Origin: Lachnospiraceae bacterium
Lineage (GTDB): Bacteria; Bacillota; Clostridia; Lachnospirales; Lachnospiraceae
Direction: 5' to 3'
Assembly: GCA_021769135.1 (NCBI GenBank)
Contig: JAETTM010000018.1
Span: 1 to 60,686, forward strand
DNA length: 60,686 nt
Shown here: piece after piece, positions 59,908 to 60,686 of the stretch
Layout: each line of letters starts with the position of its first letter
Position numbering within the stretch: the stretch's first letter is position 1
The notes under the pieces: model-generated
What the model saw: the letters and a program-made list of their open reading frames with translations, nothing else
Databases searched by the model: none
What the model was told of the DNA's origin: nothing
Program-made: the position numbers and the translations under genes

Positions 59908-60686
59908 ATGGCAAATATATATGATGGGGCGTTTCGGACAATTCTGAATGATTGCCGGAAGCTGATTATCCCCGTAATCAACGAGATTTTCGGGGAAACA
60001 TATACAGGGGAGGAAGAAATCCGATTTTTCCCCAACGAACATTTTTTAGACCAGCAGGATGAGGCGGATAGAGAACGGATTACGGATACGAATTTTACAG
60101 TTTTTGGAAAGACACCAAAGAAATACCATGTGGAGTGCGAGAGCAGCTTGCCGGATGGGAAAATCATGATAAGGCTTTTCGAATACGATGCACAGATAGC
60201 CCTTGATGAGGGCGAGGTGACTGAGGAGACATTGACCGTGACATTTCCTAATACGGCGGTTCTGTATCTTCGGACTTACAAAAAGACACCGGACAAAATG
60301 AAATATGTGATTGTCACACCGGGCGGAACGGTTCAGTATGATGTGCCGATTATGAAAGTGCAGACGTATTCATTGGACGATATTTTTGAAAAAGGTCTGT
60401 TGATGCTGATTCCGTTTTACATTTTTTCACATGAGAAAAGTTTTCCTGAGTATAATAGTAATGGACAGAAGCTGGAGGAATTGAAGGCGGAGTATCATGA
60501 AATTTTAGAAAGGCTTGACGAACTGGAACAGCAGGGAGTGATTGGGGCGTTTGATAAGCGAACGATTATCGATTTATCCGGCGATGTGATAAACGAAATT
60601 GCACGGAAATATGAAAATGTGCAGAAGGGCGTAGGTGATATGATGAGAGGAGCATTGATTGAAACAAGTGCAAGAACCATTTTAAA
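59908..60686 (+). CDS. Rpn/PD-(D/E)XK nuclease-like protein, 3'-truncated by the window edge
   Basis: An open frame from ATG 59908 runs to the last base without a stop; 259 residues are visible (MANIYDGAFRTILND...). YHVECESSLPDGKMIR-type sequence with the order His, Glu, Glu-Ser and the later YLRTYKK match the core of PD-(D/E)XK proteins related to RpnA-type recombination-promoting nucleases, which occur in many copies in clostridial genomes. A helical coil (KLEELKAEYHEILERLDELEQQ) follows. It is behind its own promoter and next to a MITE, so it belongs to the mobile fraction rather than to the glycan run. Family call is moderate. Confidence 0.7.
   Translation, partial: MANIYDGAFRTILNDCRKLIIPVINEIFGETYTGEEEIRFFPNEHFLDQQDEADRERITDTNFTVFGKTPKKYHVECESSLPDGKIMIRLFEYDAQIALDEGEVTEETLTVTFPNTAVLYLRTYKKTPDKMKYVIVTPGGTVQYDVPIMKVQTYSLDDIFEKGLLMLIPFYIFSHEKSFPEYNSNGQKLEELKAEYHEILERLDELEQQGVIGAFDKRTIIDLSGDVINEIARKYENVQKGVGDMMRGALIETSARTIL

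Overview
This 60.7 kb window most likely comes from a Gram-positive anaerobe of the class Clostridia, probably the family Lachnospiraceae. I infer this from the strong AGGAGG-type ribosome sites, the TTG and GTG starts, the BlaR1/BlaI and LytTR regulators, the membrane families DUF6311 and DUF6044, and the low-to-moderate GC. It is an accessory region: mostly a cell-surface glycan locus, joined on its left to an unusual regulatory or conflict-type locus. I saw no tRNA, rRNA or CRISPR array.

Left part (1-26 kb). A truncated Fic protein is followed by two duplicated XRE regulators. A six-gene plus-strand run (2579-16325) then encodes a B12-type radical SAM enzyme, a three-domain phosphodiesterase fusion, a CDP-glucose 4,6-dehydratase, a 2096-residue GHKL/phosphoribosyltransferase/GHKL protein, a receiver-like protein and a DUF2971 protein. 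Next come an Fkp-type fucokinase/guanylyltransferase, a third XRE paralogue, a BlaR1-like M56 peptidase, a BlaI-like repressor, a small secreted protein, an IS30 element and a LytTR regulator. A 37-bp sequence occurs in inverted orientation at 2128-2164 and 19801-19837 and so brackets 17.7 kb next to the XRE genes. Several transcription units here begin with the same promoter type (TTTAC, 17 bp, TA-rich -10), and most have a short leader that ends in a terminator hairpin.

Middle (26-45 kb). This part makes and assembles glycan: a GDP-mannose pyrophosphorylase/phosphomannose isomerase fusion, a membrane-anchored GH73-like glucosaminidase (opposite strand), a tandem-duplicated WecG/TagA/CpsF glycosyltransferase, GtrA, two FAD-dependent oxidoreductases, large membrane proteins, two GT2 glycosyltransferases and a DegT aminotransferase.

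Right (45-60.7 kb). This holds a Dlt-like acylation module: two MBOAT acyltransferases, both ending in F-x-Y-x-x-F, SGNH proteins, an FkbH-type loader and an acyl carrier protein. A polyprenyl-phosphate type GT2 and three multi-span membrane proteins follow, and the window ends inside a putative Rpn-type nuclease gene. A small inverted-repeat element (MITE) occurs three times, one copy with a clear 6-bp target duplication, and a 300-bp palindrome lies at 53442-53741.

The two most promising undescribed systems are the giant GHKL-PRTase operon with its phosphodiesterase and DUF2971 partners, and the FkbH-ACP-MBOAT-SGNH route, which could place a glyceryl-type group on an envelope polymer.
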